A program made the position numbers and the translations under genes. Under the pieces are notes generated by a model. That model was not told where the DNA came from and searched no databases. It saw nothing but the letters and a program-made list of their open reading frames with translations. This document shows, one piece after another, positions 7,295 through 14,713 of a stretch of DNA of 18,053 bases (the first letter of the stretch is position 1; each line of letters begins with the position of its first letter). Origin of the DNA: Winogradskyella sp. (GTDB lineage Bacteria; Bacteroidota; Bacteroidia; Flavobacteriales; Flavobacteriaceae); NCBI GenBank assembly GCA_030149115.1, contig JASBSE010000292.1, positions 1-18,053 on the forward strand. Direction: 5' to 3'.

Positions 7295-9481
7295 ATGTCA
7301 ACATTGAGATTTTTTGCTGTAAAAGAATCATTAAAAAGAAAACCTTTAAACATTGAAGAGCCGAAAAGACGTTCAGAAGTATTTGGTGCTAATGTTTTTA
7401 ATGAAGTGGCTATGCGTCAATATTTGACCAAAGAGGCTTTATCTAGTATTATGGAAGCGGTAACTAAAGGTACTAAAATAGATAGAGTTTTGGCAGACCA
7501 TATTTCTACAGGGATGAAGGAATGGGCAATTTCTAAAGGTGCAACACACTATACCCATTGGTTTCAGCCATTAACCGGAGCGACAGCAGAGAAACATGAC
7601 GCTTTCTTTGAAACAATAGGAGATGGAATTGCTATCGAAAAATTTGGTGGCAGTCAGTTGGTGCAACAAGAGCCAGATGCGTCTAGTTTTCCTAACGGAG
7701 GTATTAGAAATACATTTGAGGCAAGAGGCTATACAGCTTGGGATCCAACGTCTCCAGCCTTTGTTTATGGTACTACTTTATGTATTCCTACAGTTTTTGT
7801 ATCCTACACAGGTGAAGCGTTAGACTATAAAACCCCATTATTAAGAGCATTGTATGCTGTAGATAAAGCGGCAGTTGCTGTTTGTAAATATTTTGATAAA
7901 AACGTAAAAAAGGTAAGTGCTTCTTTAGGTTGGGAGCAAGAGTATTTTTTAATAGATAATGCACTGGCAACATCAAGACCAGATATTGTACTTACGGGAA
8001 GAACATTATTAGGACATTCTCCTGCTAAAGGACAGCAGTTAGATGATCATTACTTTGGTACCATTCCATCTAGAGCTATGGCTTATATGCGAGATTTAGA
8101 GAATGAATGTATGTTACTAGGTATTCCTGTTAAAACAAGACATAATGAAGTAGCCCCAAACCAATTTGAACTGGCCCCAATTTTTGAAGAGGCTAATCTT
8201 GCTGTGGACCATAATTCATTATTAATGGATGTAATGCAAAAGGTGGCCAAGCGTCATAATTTTATTGTTTTAATGCATGAAAAACCTTTTGCAGGAGTCA
8301 ACGGCTCAGGTAAGCACAATAACTGGAGTTTAAGTACAGATGCAGGAATAAACCTTTTATCTCCTGGTAAAACTCCTATGAGTAATTTACAATTCCTAAC
8401 CTTTTTTATTAATACTATAAAAGCAGTACAAACGCATGAAGAATTATTAAGAGCTGCTATTGCATCTGCTAGTAATGACCATCGATTAGGAGCTAATGAA
8501 GCTCCTCCTGCAATCATTTCTGTATTTATTGGTGCGCAGTTAACTAAAGTTTTAGAGGAACTTGAAACCGTAACAAAAGGAAAGTTGTCACCTCAAGAGA
8601 AAACAGATTTAAAACTGAATGTTGTTGGTAAAATCCCAGAGATATTATTAGACAATACAGATAGAAATAGAACCTCTCCTTTTGCCTTTACAGGTAATAA
8701 ATTTGAGTTTAGAGCTGTTGGGTCAAAAGCTAATTGCGCAAACCCTATGACGGTTTTAAATACCATTGTAGCCAAACAATTAATGGACTTTAAAGAAGAG
8801 GTTGATCTTCTAATCGATAAAAAATCCATGAAAAAAGATGATGCTATTTTTAATGTCTTAAGAGAATATATAAAGACGTCAAAGTCTATTCTTTTTGAAG
8901 GAAATGGTTATAGTGAAGCGTGGGAAAAGGAAGCTAAAAAACGAGGCTTAAGTAATAATAAGACAACACCTGAAGCGCTTAAAGTTAAAGTTTCAAAATC
9001 GGCAATAGAGTTGTTTGAGAACCTTGGTGTTATGAATGAGGTTGAGTCAAAAGCACGCTATGAAATTGAAATGGAAGAGTACATTCTTCATGTTCAAATA
9101 GAGAGTAGGGTAATTGGGGATATAGCTCGTAATCATGTTGTTCCTACGGCTGTTAGGTATCAGAACATCCTTATTGAAAATGTAAAAGGACTCAAGGCTA
9201 TCTATGGTGATGGGTTTAAAGATTTTGCTAAAGAGCAGTTAAATATTATTGAGCAGATTTCAAAGCATATTGAAGCCATAAATTCATTAGTGACTATGAT
9301 GATTGATGAACGTAAAAGTGTAAATTCTCAAAGTAGTATTGAAAATAAGGCTAAAGGTTATTGTAATAAAGTAAAACCAATCTTTGACGATATTAGATAC
9401 CACTGTGATAAGTTAGAGTTAATGATAGATGATGAGCTATGGCCACTCACAAAATATAGAGAGTTGTTATTCACAAAATAA
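7295..9481 (+). CDS. glnN: Glutamine synthetase type III
   Basis: A 728-residue cytoplasmic GSIII, the large dodecameric class common in Bacteroidota and cyanobacteria, catalysing ATP-dependent ammonia assimilation into glutamine. The N-terminal GSIII region has RSEVFGANVFNEVAMRQYL and THYTHWFQPLTGATAEKHD. Catalytic motifs follow: GWEQEYFLID from 212 (metal-ligand Glu residues), NQFELAPIFEEANLAVDHN at about 288-306, HEKPFAGVNGSGKHNNW at 328-344, NEAPPAIIS at 401-409 and NRTSPFAFTGNKFEFR at 458-473. The C-terminal ~200 residues are helical, as in the family. A frame extension begins with the TTG at 7274-7276, but this is the last three bases of the -7 box, so MSTLRFFAVKE is used as the start. 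No P-II or regulator gene is adjacent. Confidence 0.94.
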   Translation: MSTLRFFAVKESLKRKPLNIEEPKRRSEVFGANVFNEVAMRQYLTKEALSSIMEAVTKGTKIDRVLADHISTGMKEWAISKGATHYTHWFQPLTGATAEKHDAFFETIGDGIAIEKFGGSQLVQQEPDASSFPNGGIRNTFEARGYTAWDPTSPAFVYGTTLCIPTVFVSYTGEALDYKTPLLRALYAVDKAAVAVCKYFDKNVKKVSASLGWEQEYFLIDNALATSRPDIVLTGRTLLGHSPAKGQQLDDHYFGTIPSRAMAYMRDLENECMLLGIPVKTRHNEVAPNQFELAPIFEEANLAVDHNSLLMDVMQKVAKRHNFIVLMHEKPFAGVNGSGKHNNWSLSTDAGINLLSPGKTPMSNLQFLTFFINTIKAVQTHEELLRAAIASASNDHRLGANEAPPAIISVFIGAQLTKVLEELETVTKGKLSPQEKTDLKLNVVGKIPEILLDNTDRNRTSPFAFTGNKFEFRAVGSKANCANPMTVLNTIVAKQLMDFKEEVDLLIDKKSMKKDDAIFNVLREYIKTSKSILFEGNGYSEAWEKEAKKRGLSNNKTTPEALKVKVSKSAIELFENLGVMNEVESKARYEIEMEEYILHVQIESRVIGDIARNHVVPTAVRYQNILIENVKGLKAIYGDGFKDFAKEQLNIIEQISKHIEAINSLVTMMIDERKSVNSQSSIENKAKGYCNKVKPIFDDIRYHCDKLELMIDDELWPLTKYRELLFTK

Positions 9482-9499
9482 AAGTTACAATTTATTTAG

Positions 9500-9515
9500 T
9501 ACGTATGTATACGTA
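9500..9515. repeat. Short dyad upstream of the small exported-peptide gene
   Basis: TACGTAT (9500-9506) and ATACGTA (9509-9515) form a perfect 7-base inverted repeat around GT, just after the GSIII stop. There is no T-run, so it is more like a protein-binding dyad than a terminator. Its role is unknown. Confidence 0.35.
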
Positions 9516-9543
9516 TAAAAATTAGTACAAAAATTATATTTTA

Positions 9544-9576
9544 TGTCGTTTGTCGATAACAAATGTCGCATTGTCG
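9544..9576. repeat. Cluster of four TGTCG direct repeats
   Basis: TGTCG occurs at 9544-9548, 9551-9555, 9564-9568 and 9572-9576, all in the same orientation within 33 bases. GC-containing motifs are rare in this AT-rich stretch. The cluster lies about 65 bases upstream of a good -7 box, so it could be an activator-binding region. No family is assigned. Confidence 0.35.
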
Positions 9577-9638
9577 AAAACCCTGTGTTTTGTTATAAAA
9601 AAACTAGTTTTCACCGTTTTTACAACACGTTTATTTAG

Positions 9639-9646
9639 TATGTTTG
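9639..9646 (+). promoter_or_regulatory. -7 promoter box (TATGTTTG) of the small exported-peptide gene
   Basis: Exact TAnnTTTG match, 27 bases before the ATG at 9674. This supports the short ORF being an independently transcribed gene rather than read-through from the GSIII gene. Confidence 0.55.
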
Positions 9647-9673
9647 TAATGCTATTAATCAATATTTGTAAAA

Positions 9674-9811
9674 ATGAAGAAGTTACTATTAAGTGTAGCT
9701 ATTCTAGTGGGTGCGACCTTAATTCTTTCTCAAGACAACTCTGAGGATATCAAAGATGTTGTAAATGATGAGGTTGTTAACGTACAATCTACGCTACTGA
9801 CAGAATCTTAA
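9674..9811 (+). CDS. 45-residue putative exported peptide
   Basis: Short ORF encoding MKKLLLSVAILVGATLILSQ followed by an acidic tail (DNSEDIKDVVNDEVVN, ending LLTES). Residues 1-20 have the layout of a signal peptide (KK, Leu/Ile/Val core, small residues), with cleavage likely near LSQ-DN. The mature part would be about 25 residues. It has its own -7 box upstream and a strong terminator 44 bases downstream, so a dedicated short transcript is likely. A 64-codon frame in the same place starts at a TTG and lacks these signals. No family is recognised and the role is unknown. Confidence 0.55.
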   Translation: MKKLLLSVAILVGATLILSQDNSEDIKDVVNDEVVNVQSTLLTES

Positions 9812-9855
9812 AAATTAATACAATAACGAGGCTTTAGGCCGTTAAAATCTATAAG

Positions 9856-9889
9856 GGATAAAATCATAACTATGGTTTTATCCTTTTTT
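9856..9889 (+). terminator. Rho-independent terminator after the small peptide gene
   Basis: Twelve-base stem 9856-9867 with 9872-9883 (GGATAAAATCAT / ATGGTTTTATCC, one T-G pair), a 4-base loop and a T6 tail. The rest of the gap up to 9993 holds no feature I can support; no convincing -7 box was found for the next gene. Confidence 0.82.
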
Positions 9890-9993
9890 ATTACACTTGG
9901 TCTTTTATTTTTTGACTGTATGAGAAATATTTTTCTATATTGTGCAGCCTCAGATACTTATGTGACTTAAGTTTATTTACTAATTAAACCTTT

Positions 9994-10677
9994 ATGATTA
10001 TTTCAAATAAAAATCAAATCCTAACATTAATTTTTATTTTTCTAAATCTATATTTTGTAACTGCTCAAGAAGCGGTTGCTCAAGAAGCGAAAACAGAAAT
10101 AAGTAACAAAAAACTTTATAAAGAATTAGATTTTTTAGAATTAAGAGGAACACATGTTGTAGATGCTGGTTTTGGTACTGCAATGATTCTGGGCGATTAT
10201 CCAGATTCAGAACTTGATGTTTTTTTTAGGTTAGGTTACAAATACCATATTATAAGTAATCTGAATGTTAACTTATCATTTAATAAATACAATATAGCCC
10301 TTAATGACACAGTTAATGAGGGTTTTATGTCTTTTGATCTTAATCTTGAATATTTGGTGACTCCGTATAGTGAATTTTCTCCGTTTATTTTTGGTGGATA
10401 CGGCTATAATGCTTCAAGCTCTTTTGAAGAAACCCATACCAAAGTTCAATTTGGCTTAGGATTAGAATATTTGATAATGGATGGGTTAGGAGTAAAGTTA
10501 TTTGGTGATTATAATTTTGTGCTTTCTAATGAGCAGGAAGGTTTAATTATGCCAGATAGTGACGAATCTTTTCTTAGAATAGGTTTAGGTGTAAACTTAT
10601 ATTTTGGCGGTAAAAAAAGAAGAATGGAAATATTAGAGAATATAGAAACCGTAATAAATTCTAATTTAATCAAATAA
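9994..10677 (+). CDS. Outer-membrane beta-barrel protein
   Basis: A 227-residue exported protein. Residues 1-24 form a signal peptide (LTLIFIFLNLYFVTAQ). From about 50 onwards there are alternating hydrophobic/polar strands with aromatic ends (FFRLGYKYHII, LNVNLSFNKYNI, MSFDLNLEYLV, SPFIFGGYGYNAS, VQFGLGLEYLI, LGVKLFGDYNFVL, SFLRIGLGVNLYFGG). This looks like a small, probably 8-stranded OmpA/OmpX-like barrel. The C-terminal tail after the last strand is basic then polar (KKRRMEILENIETVINSNLIK), which is unusual for a barrel and may be periplasmic. AQEA occurs twice at the predicted cleavage region, from a 13-base tandem duplication. The ligand or partner is unknown. It is separated from purM by 49 bases with a promoter, so probably monocistronic. 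Confidence 0.72.
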   Translation: MIISNKNQILTLIFIFLNLYFVTAQEAVAQEAKTEISNKKLYKELDFLELRGTHVVDAGFGTAMILGDYPDSELDVFFRLGYKYHIISNLNVNLSFNKYNIALNDTVNEGFMSFDLNLEYLVTPYSEFSPFIFGGYGYNASSSFEETHTKVQFGLGLEYLIMDGLGVKLFGDYNFVLSNEQEGLIMPDSDESFLRIGLGVNLYFGGKKRRMEILENIETVINSNLIK

Positions 10678-10691
10678 TTAATTTCTATTCT

Positions 10692-10699
10692 TACTTTTG
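10692..10699 (+). promoter_or_regulatory. -7 promoter box (TACTTTTG) of purM
   Basis: Exact TAnnTTTG match, 27 bases before the purM ATG. No TTG at a -33 position was found. Confidence 0.55.
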
Positions 10700-10726
10700 C
10701 AGTACTAAGAATCATTAACAGTATCA

Positions 10727-11905
10727 ATGAGTAGTTCTGTCAGTAAAAGATATGCCCAAAGAGGTGTTTCTGCCTCAAAAGAAGATGTACACAATGCTAT
10801 AAAAAATATAGATAAAGGGCTTTTTCCTAAGGCTTTTTGTAAAATAGTACCAGATTATCTAACAAATAATGAAGATTACTGTTTAATAATGCATGCAGAT
10901 GGAGCTGGTACAAAATCTTCATTAGCATACATGTATTGGAAAGAAACAGGGGACATATCCGTTTGGAAGGGTATCGCACAAGATGCATTGATAATGAATA
11001 TTGATGATTTACTATGTGTAGGTGCAACAGATAATATTATGTTGTCCTCTACAATCGGAAGAAACAAAAACCTTATTCCAGGAGAAGTCATTTCAGCCAT
11101 AATTAATGGTACAGAAGAGCTAATAGAAGATTTAAAAAGCTTTGGAGTTACAATTCATTCTACTGGTGGAGAAACAGCTGATGTAGGTGACTTGGTAAGA
11201 ACAATAATAGTAGACTCTACCGTTACAGCTCGTATGAAACGCTCAGACGTTATAGATAATGCTAATATTTCTGAAGGTGATGTTATTATAGGGTTAGAAT
11301 CTTTTGGCCAGGCCACTTACGAAAATGAGTATAACGGAGGAATGGGAAGCAACGGATTAACATCCGCAAGACATGATGTCTTTTCAAAATATTTAGCTAA
11401 AAAATATCCTGAAAGTTTTGATGCTTCAGTCCCAGAAAATTTGGTGTATTCTGGTAATACCAAGTTAACTGATACTGTTGAAGCCTCTCCGATAGATGCT
11501 GGTAAGTTAGTGCTGTCTCCAACCAGAACTTATGCCCCAATTATTAAGAGTATTCTTAATAAATACAAAAGTGATACAGTTCACGGCATGGTACATTGTA
11601 GCGGTGGTGCACAAACCAAAATCCTTCACTTTGTAGATAGCCTTCATATTGTAAAGGATAATATGTTTAAAATTCCACCGTTATTCAAACTCATACAAGA
11701 GCAATCTAGTACAGATTGGAAAGAAATGTATCAGGTTTTTAATTGTGGTCATCGAATGGAATTGTATGTAAAGCCAGAGATTGCCGAAGATATTATTACA
11801 ATTTCCAAATCATTTAATGTAAATGCTCAAATTATTGGTAGGGTAGAAGCATCCAAATCGAAAAAGTTAACTATAGAAAGTGAATACGGAACCTTTACTT
11901 ATTAA
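10727..11905 (+). CDS. purM: Phosphoribosylformylglycinamidine cyclo-ligase (AIR synthase)
   Basis: A 392-residue cytoplasmic enzyme of purine synthesis converting FGAM to AIR with ATP. Family motifs are ADGAGTKSSLA (57-67, nucleotide/substrate loop), MNIDDLLCVGATDN (90-103) and HSTGGETADVGD (about 144-155); the C-terminal half has GMVHCSGGAQTKIL and NCGHRMELYV. It is about 45 residues longer than the E. coli enzyme, as is usual for the Bacteroidota branch, sometimes labelled 'AIR synthase related protein'. The DUF3078 gene starts 11 bases after the stop, so the two probably share a transcript. No other pur gene is nearby. Confidence 0.9.
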   Translation: MSSSVSKRYAQRGVSASKEDVHNAIKNIDKGLFPKAFCKIVPDYLTNNEDYCLIMHADGAGTKSSLAYMYWKETGDISVWKGIAQDALIMNIDDLLCVGATDNIMLSSTIGRNKNLIPGEVISAIINGTEELIEDLKSFGVTIHSTGGETADVGDLVRTIIVDSTVTARMKRSDVIDNANISEGDVIIGLESFGQATYENEYNGGMGSNGLTSARHDVFSKYLAKKYPESFDASVPENLVYSGNTKLTDTVEASPIDAGKLVLSPTRTYAPIIKSILNKYKSDTVHGMVHCSGGAQTKILHFVDSLHIVKDNMFKIPPLFKLIQEQSSTDWKEMYQVFNCGHRMELYVKPEIAEDIITISKSFNVNAQIIGRVEASKSKKLTIESEYGTFTY

Positions 11906-11916
11906 ATTATTGTAAG

Positions 11917-12918
11917 ATGCAGAATATTAAAAAGTATGTTTTAGGTTTTACGTTTTTGTTTAGTTTGTGTATTTCAGCACAACCAGATTCTTTGTTTTTA
12001 ATAAAGCCAAAGTCAAAGTTAAATTTAGGTTGGAATACTGAGAATGAAGTAGGTTTTTTTCTTAATCAAGTTTCATTTAGCAATTGGAATGCTGGTGGAA
12101 CCAATTCTATTTCTGCAATACTTAGCGGTAAAGCTTCAGCTAAATTTAAAGAAGAAACTTATTTTTGGAACTCTTCTCTCAATCTGCGTTATGGTTTAAA
12201 TAAACAAGAAAAACAATCTATCTTTAAAACAGAAGATGTTATTGAGGTGATTTCTAATTTTGGATTAGAAAAAAGCCCAGAAAGTAATTGGTTTTACTCT
12301 GCAAGATTTAGTTTTAACACGCAATTTTCTAATGGGTTTAGTAGCCCAGGAGATGAAGATCCTATTTCACGGTTTATGGCGCCAGGATATGTGTTTTTAG
12401 GCGCAGGTATGGAGTATGGTAGGCATATAGAACGGTTTTCATTGTATGCGTCTCCACTTACGTTAAAAACAACATTTGTTTTAGATGAGACACTTGCCAA
12501 TCAAGGTGCTTTTGGTGTTGAGCCCGCAATTTATGATATGGAAGGTAACATAGTACGAGAAGGGGAAACAACACGTCAGGAATTTGGTGTTTTATTTACA
12601 GGTCAATTTGAAGATGAGGTTTTTGAAAATGTAAAGTTTAATTCGCGCTTAAGGCTCTACACAGACTATTTGATAAATTTTGGTAATGTAGATTTAGATT
12701 GGGAAGTAAATGTAGATATGAAGGTTAATAAATTTGTAAAAGCTACCTTGGGCTCTCACTTAAGATACGATCATGATATTAAAGCAGAGGTTGAGACAAA
12801 TGAAGTTACTAATGAAGAAATGGTTGTAGAAGGTCCAAGAATTCAATGGAAACAGCTGCTTGGTGTAGGTGTTGTTGTGGATTTAGAGAGTGTAATAGCT
12901 GGAAGTTCTGAACCTTAA
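11917..12918 (+). CDS. DUF3078 family outer-membrane protein
   Basis: A 333-residue exported protein. The signal peptide covers about residues 1-21 (KKYVLGFTFLFSLCISAQ). The rest is beta-rich and begins with the pattern I associate with DUF3078: GWNTENEVGFFLNQVSFSNWNAGGTNSISAI is present at about 38-68, and FWNSSLNLRYGLNKQE follows. Later strands (RFSLYASPLTLKTTFVLDE, KFNSRLRLYTDYLINF, DLDWEVNVDMKVNKFVKATLGSHLRYD) alternate as in a barrel. The function is unknown in the family as far as I know. It is probably translated from the purM transcript, without an obvious functional link. Confidence 0.78.
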   Translation: MQNIKKYVLGFTFLFSLCISAQPDSLFLIKPKSKLNLGWNTENEVGFFLNQVSFSNWNAGGTNSISAILSGKASAKFKEETYFWNSSLNLRYGLNKQEKQSIFKTEDVIEVISNFGLEKSPESNWFYSARFSFNTQFSNGFSSPGDEDPISRFMAPGYVFLGAGMEYGRHIERFSLYASPLTLKTTFVLDETLANQGAFGVEPAIYDMEGNIVREGETTRQEFGVLFTGQFEDEVFENVKFNSRLRLYTDYLINFGNVDLDWEVNVDMKVNKFVKATLGSHLRYDHDIKAEVETNEVTNEEMVVEGPRIQWKQLLGVGVVVDLESVIAGSSEP

Positions 12919-12921
12919 GTT

Positions 12922-12950
12922 GTATTAAAGCATTTAATACTATATTTTTA
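12922..12950 (+). terminator. Weak AT-rich terminator candidate after the DUF3078 gene
   Basis: GTATTAAA (12922-12929) and TTTAATAC (12933-12940) form a perfect 8-base stem around GCA, followed by TATATTTTTA. The stem has only one G-C pair, so it is weak, but its position 3 bases after the stop suits a terminator. Confidence 0.45.
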
Positions 12951-13023
12951 CTTTTAGAGTGTAAAAGGTGTTAGTAACCAAGAAGTTAATTCTTGTCCTT
13001 ATGTCTAAAATGTAAACTACTTT

Positions 13024-13734
13024 ATGGATATTTTTTCGGTAAATAAGAAATCAATTATTGCCTTTATAACATTACTTTGCTTAAATTTTTTAGCTATTTA
13101 TTTAAGTCAAAACACTTATGGTTTTGCAATTAGAGTTTTAGAGTCAATATTATGTTTTATTTTGTTTTTGAAATTAAATAAAGGAACAAAGGGAACTCTT
13201 CTCATTTTAATTTACAGCTTCTTTATAATTCCTGAAATGTTGAGTCTTGGTAACGGTATAGTTGCTTTGTATATGTTAGCTATTGCTAGAATTATTAGGC
13301 ATGTGCTTATAATTATTTATATTCTAAGCATGATTAATTACAAGAATAAAAATAGGAATTTACTAGTTATTATAAGTTTTGTAGTTCTACTTAACATATA
13401 TCTAGCCTATATCGTTTTAGATTTAATTAAATCTAAATTGTTCAGTGATTTGCACTACATTTTTATGATTGCAGAAAGTGTTTTAATGCTCATATTAGGT
13501 TTTTTAGCTGCACTTTACGGTCAAGGTAAGAATACCGAAAAATCTAAATGTTTTATGATAGCTGTATTTGCTTTCATTTTTGCTGATGTATTTTTTGCAG
13601 TAGCATTTTACGCAAATATCCAACCACTTTTTTATTTAGATTCAACTTTGTTTTTGATTGGGTTAATTTATTTATTGAAAAGCACTACTATCTTAGATGA
13701 TAATTCAGAAAATTTAAACAGTCTGGTAAATTAG
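13024..13734 (+). CDS. Polytopic (about 8-TM) membrane protein of unknown function
   Basis: A 236-residue protein with hydrophobic segments at about 9-28, 32-50, 57-75, 77-104, 112-133, 144-166, 176-196 and 200-219. Connecting loops are short and Lys/Asn-rich (YKNKNRN, GQGKNTEKSK), and the tail is polar and acidic. Size and segment count are compatible with YhhN/lysoplasmalogenase-like proteins, but I see no diagnostic motif and do not assign it. It is very AT-rich, with many Ile/Leu/Phe/Lys/Asn codons. Its stop overlaps the stop of the convergent ABC ATPase gene by 4 bases, leaving no terminator between them. Confidence 0.7.
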   Translation: MDIFSVNKKSIIAFITLLCLNFLAIYLSQNTYGFAIRVLESILCFILFLKLNKGTKGTLLILIYSFFIIPEMLSLGNGIVALYMLAIARIIRHVLIIIYILSMINYKNKNRNLLVIISFVVLLNIYLAYIVLDLIKSKLFSDLHYIFMIAESVLMLILGFLAALYGQGKNTEKSKCFMIAVFAFIFADVFFAVAFYANIQPLFYLDSTLFLIGLIYLLKSTTILDDNSENLNSLVN

Positions 13735-14399
13735 GTGTTATTTAATGCATTTTCACTTAAATACCTGTAACTTTCTAATTCCTTTAGGTCTTTTATTTCT
13801 TTTGTAGTGGCATTTTTTAGTAAATAGATATGGTCAGCACTATCAATAATGTGTCGGTACATATGGTCAGAAATAATAATTATTTTATATCTTTTCTCTT
13901 TTTCAATTAAGGTTTTAATAGATTCAATGTGTATTGGAGCAAGATGTGAAAAAGGTTCATCTAAAATAGTAATGAAGCTCTTGGATTTTAGTACCAAATA
14001 GGTTTCTATAACACGACGCTCACCTCCAGAAAGTTTACTTATATCATAAGATTTGTACTTTTTAAATGCGTTAAAAGTTGATGCAAATTTAGCCCAGTTT
14101 ACACCAAACATGTTAAAAGCAGTTTTGATAGATATACCATCTGGAATAAAGTGATATTGAGGTAGGTATTTTATAAATCCAGTTTTGTAAAGTGGTTTTA
14201 GAATAGGTTTGTTATCGATTCTAATTAATTTATACTTGGGTTTTAGGTTACCAAAGATAATATCTAGTAAGCTACTTTTACCGCATCCATTACTGCCTAA
14301 AATGGCAGTTACCTTACTTGTTTCTGCCTTAAGGTAAATACCACTTAAGATGCGCTTGTTTTTAAAATTCAATTCTATGTTGTCTACTTCAAGTATCAT
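13731..14399 (-). CDS. ABC transporter ATP-binding protein
   Basis: A 222-residue complete nucleotide-binding domain that should power a membrane transporter. Walker A is GSNGCGKS at 35-42, the Q-loop has Q81 (KYLPQYHF), the signature is LSGGE at 123-127, Walker B is ITILDEP with D147 and E148, and the H-loop His is H179 (ISDHMYR). The tail (DSADHIYLLKNATTKEIKDLKEL) resembles LptB/branched-chain-type ATPases. The D-loop is unusual: after DEP it reads FSHLAP, where SALD is typical, so the conserved Asp is missing. It starts 9 bases after the stop of a small 3-TM protein and is the last gene of a three-gene operon. The two small paralogous membrane proteins are the only candidate permeases nearby. 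The substrate is unknown. Confidence 0.85.
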   Translation of the reverse strand: MILEVDNIELNFKNKRILSGIYLKAETSKVTAILGSNGCGKSSLLDIIFGNLKPKYKLIRIDNKPILKPLYKTGFIKYLPQYHFIPDGISIKTAFNMFGVNWAKFASTFNAFKKYKSYDISKLSGGERRVIETYLVLKSKSFITILDEPFSHLAPIHIESIKTLIEKEKRYKIIIISDHMYRHIIDSADHIYLLKNATTKEIKDLKELESYRYLSENALNNT

Positions 14400-14408
14400 A
14401 TTCAGTAA

Positions 14409-14693
14409 TTAAAATAGCTTAAATAAAAAAAGAATGAATACTGTAAATAGGCTATCTAAAACAAACATTGAAACGAAGAGAAGTGGCGTTGAGAATCCTA
14501 AATTTTTATAAAAAGTTAATTTGCGATTACTTGATGTTTCGGTAGTAACATACCAAGCAAAAACAGTTAGAAATAATTTTGATATAACTGCAGGAATATA
14601 ATACGAATCAATAAACCCAAGTAAAAGAGTAATGATAAACGACCAAGCAATATAGCTTTTGTAAAAGTGAAAGAAAATCAAAAGATGTTTCAT
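14409..14693 (-). CDS. Small 3-TM membrane protein B, putative minimal ABC permease subunit
   Basis: A 94-residue protein starting MKHLLIFFHFYKSYIAWSF, with hydrophobic segments at about 14-28, 33-50 and 71-92. It aligns without gaps to the upstream protein A (B residue n to A residue n+1) with about 31 of 94 identical positions. Shared motifs are YK, WSF (17-19), KLFL (39-42), FY..xG.S (61-68) and LDSL (79-82). The shared FY-to-S loop between segments 2 and 3 may be a coupling helix contacting the ATPase (inference). The frame can be extended to a TTG at 14748-14750 overlapping gene A, but the ATG at 14691-14693 matches the start of the paralogue and is preferred. No named family is recognised. 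Confidence 0.7.
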   Translation of the reverse strand: MKHLLIFFHFYKSYIAWSFIITLLLGFIDSYYIPAVISKLFLTVFAWYVTTETSSNRKLTFYKNLGFSTPLLFVSMFVLDSLFTVFILFLFKLF

Positions 14694-14713
14694 AAAATTA
14701 AGGATGATTTTCT

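Noticed and set aside
9600..9611. Palindrome AAAACTAGTTTT
   Set aside because: A 12-base, mostly A/T palindrome; chance occurrence is likely and it has no defined relation to the promoter box 28 bases downstream.
9550..9744. 64-codon plus-strand frame overlapping the small peptide gene
   Set aside because: It starts at a TTG, runs through the promoter box at 9639-9646, and overlaps out of frame an ORF with a clean signal peptide, its own promoter and a terminator.
9936..9943. Possible -7 box (TATATTGT) for the beta-barrel gene
   Set aside because: Only six of eight positions fit, with mismatches in the most conserved TTTG part, and spacing to the upstream TTTG is long.
12980..12994. Inverted repeat AAGAA-GTTAA-TTCTT upstream of the 8-TM gene
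   Set aside because: Only 5-base A/T-rich arms, expected often by chance at this base composition; no T tail and no promoter context.
13024..13734. Assignment of the 8-TM protein to the YhhN/lysoplasmalogenase family
   Set aside because: Only length and number of membrane segments fit; no diagnostic residues could be confirmed by eye, so it was left as unknown.
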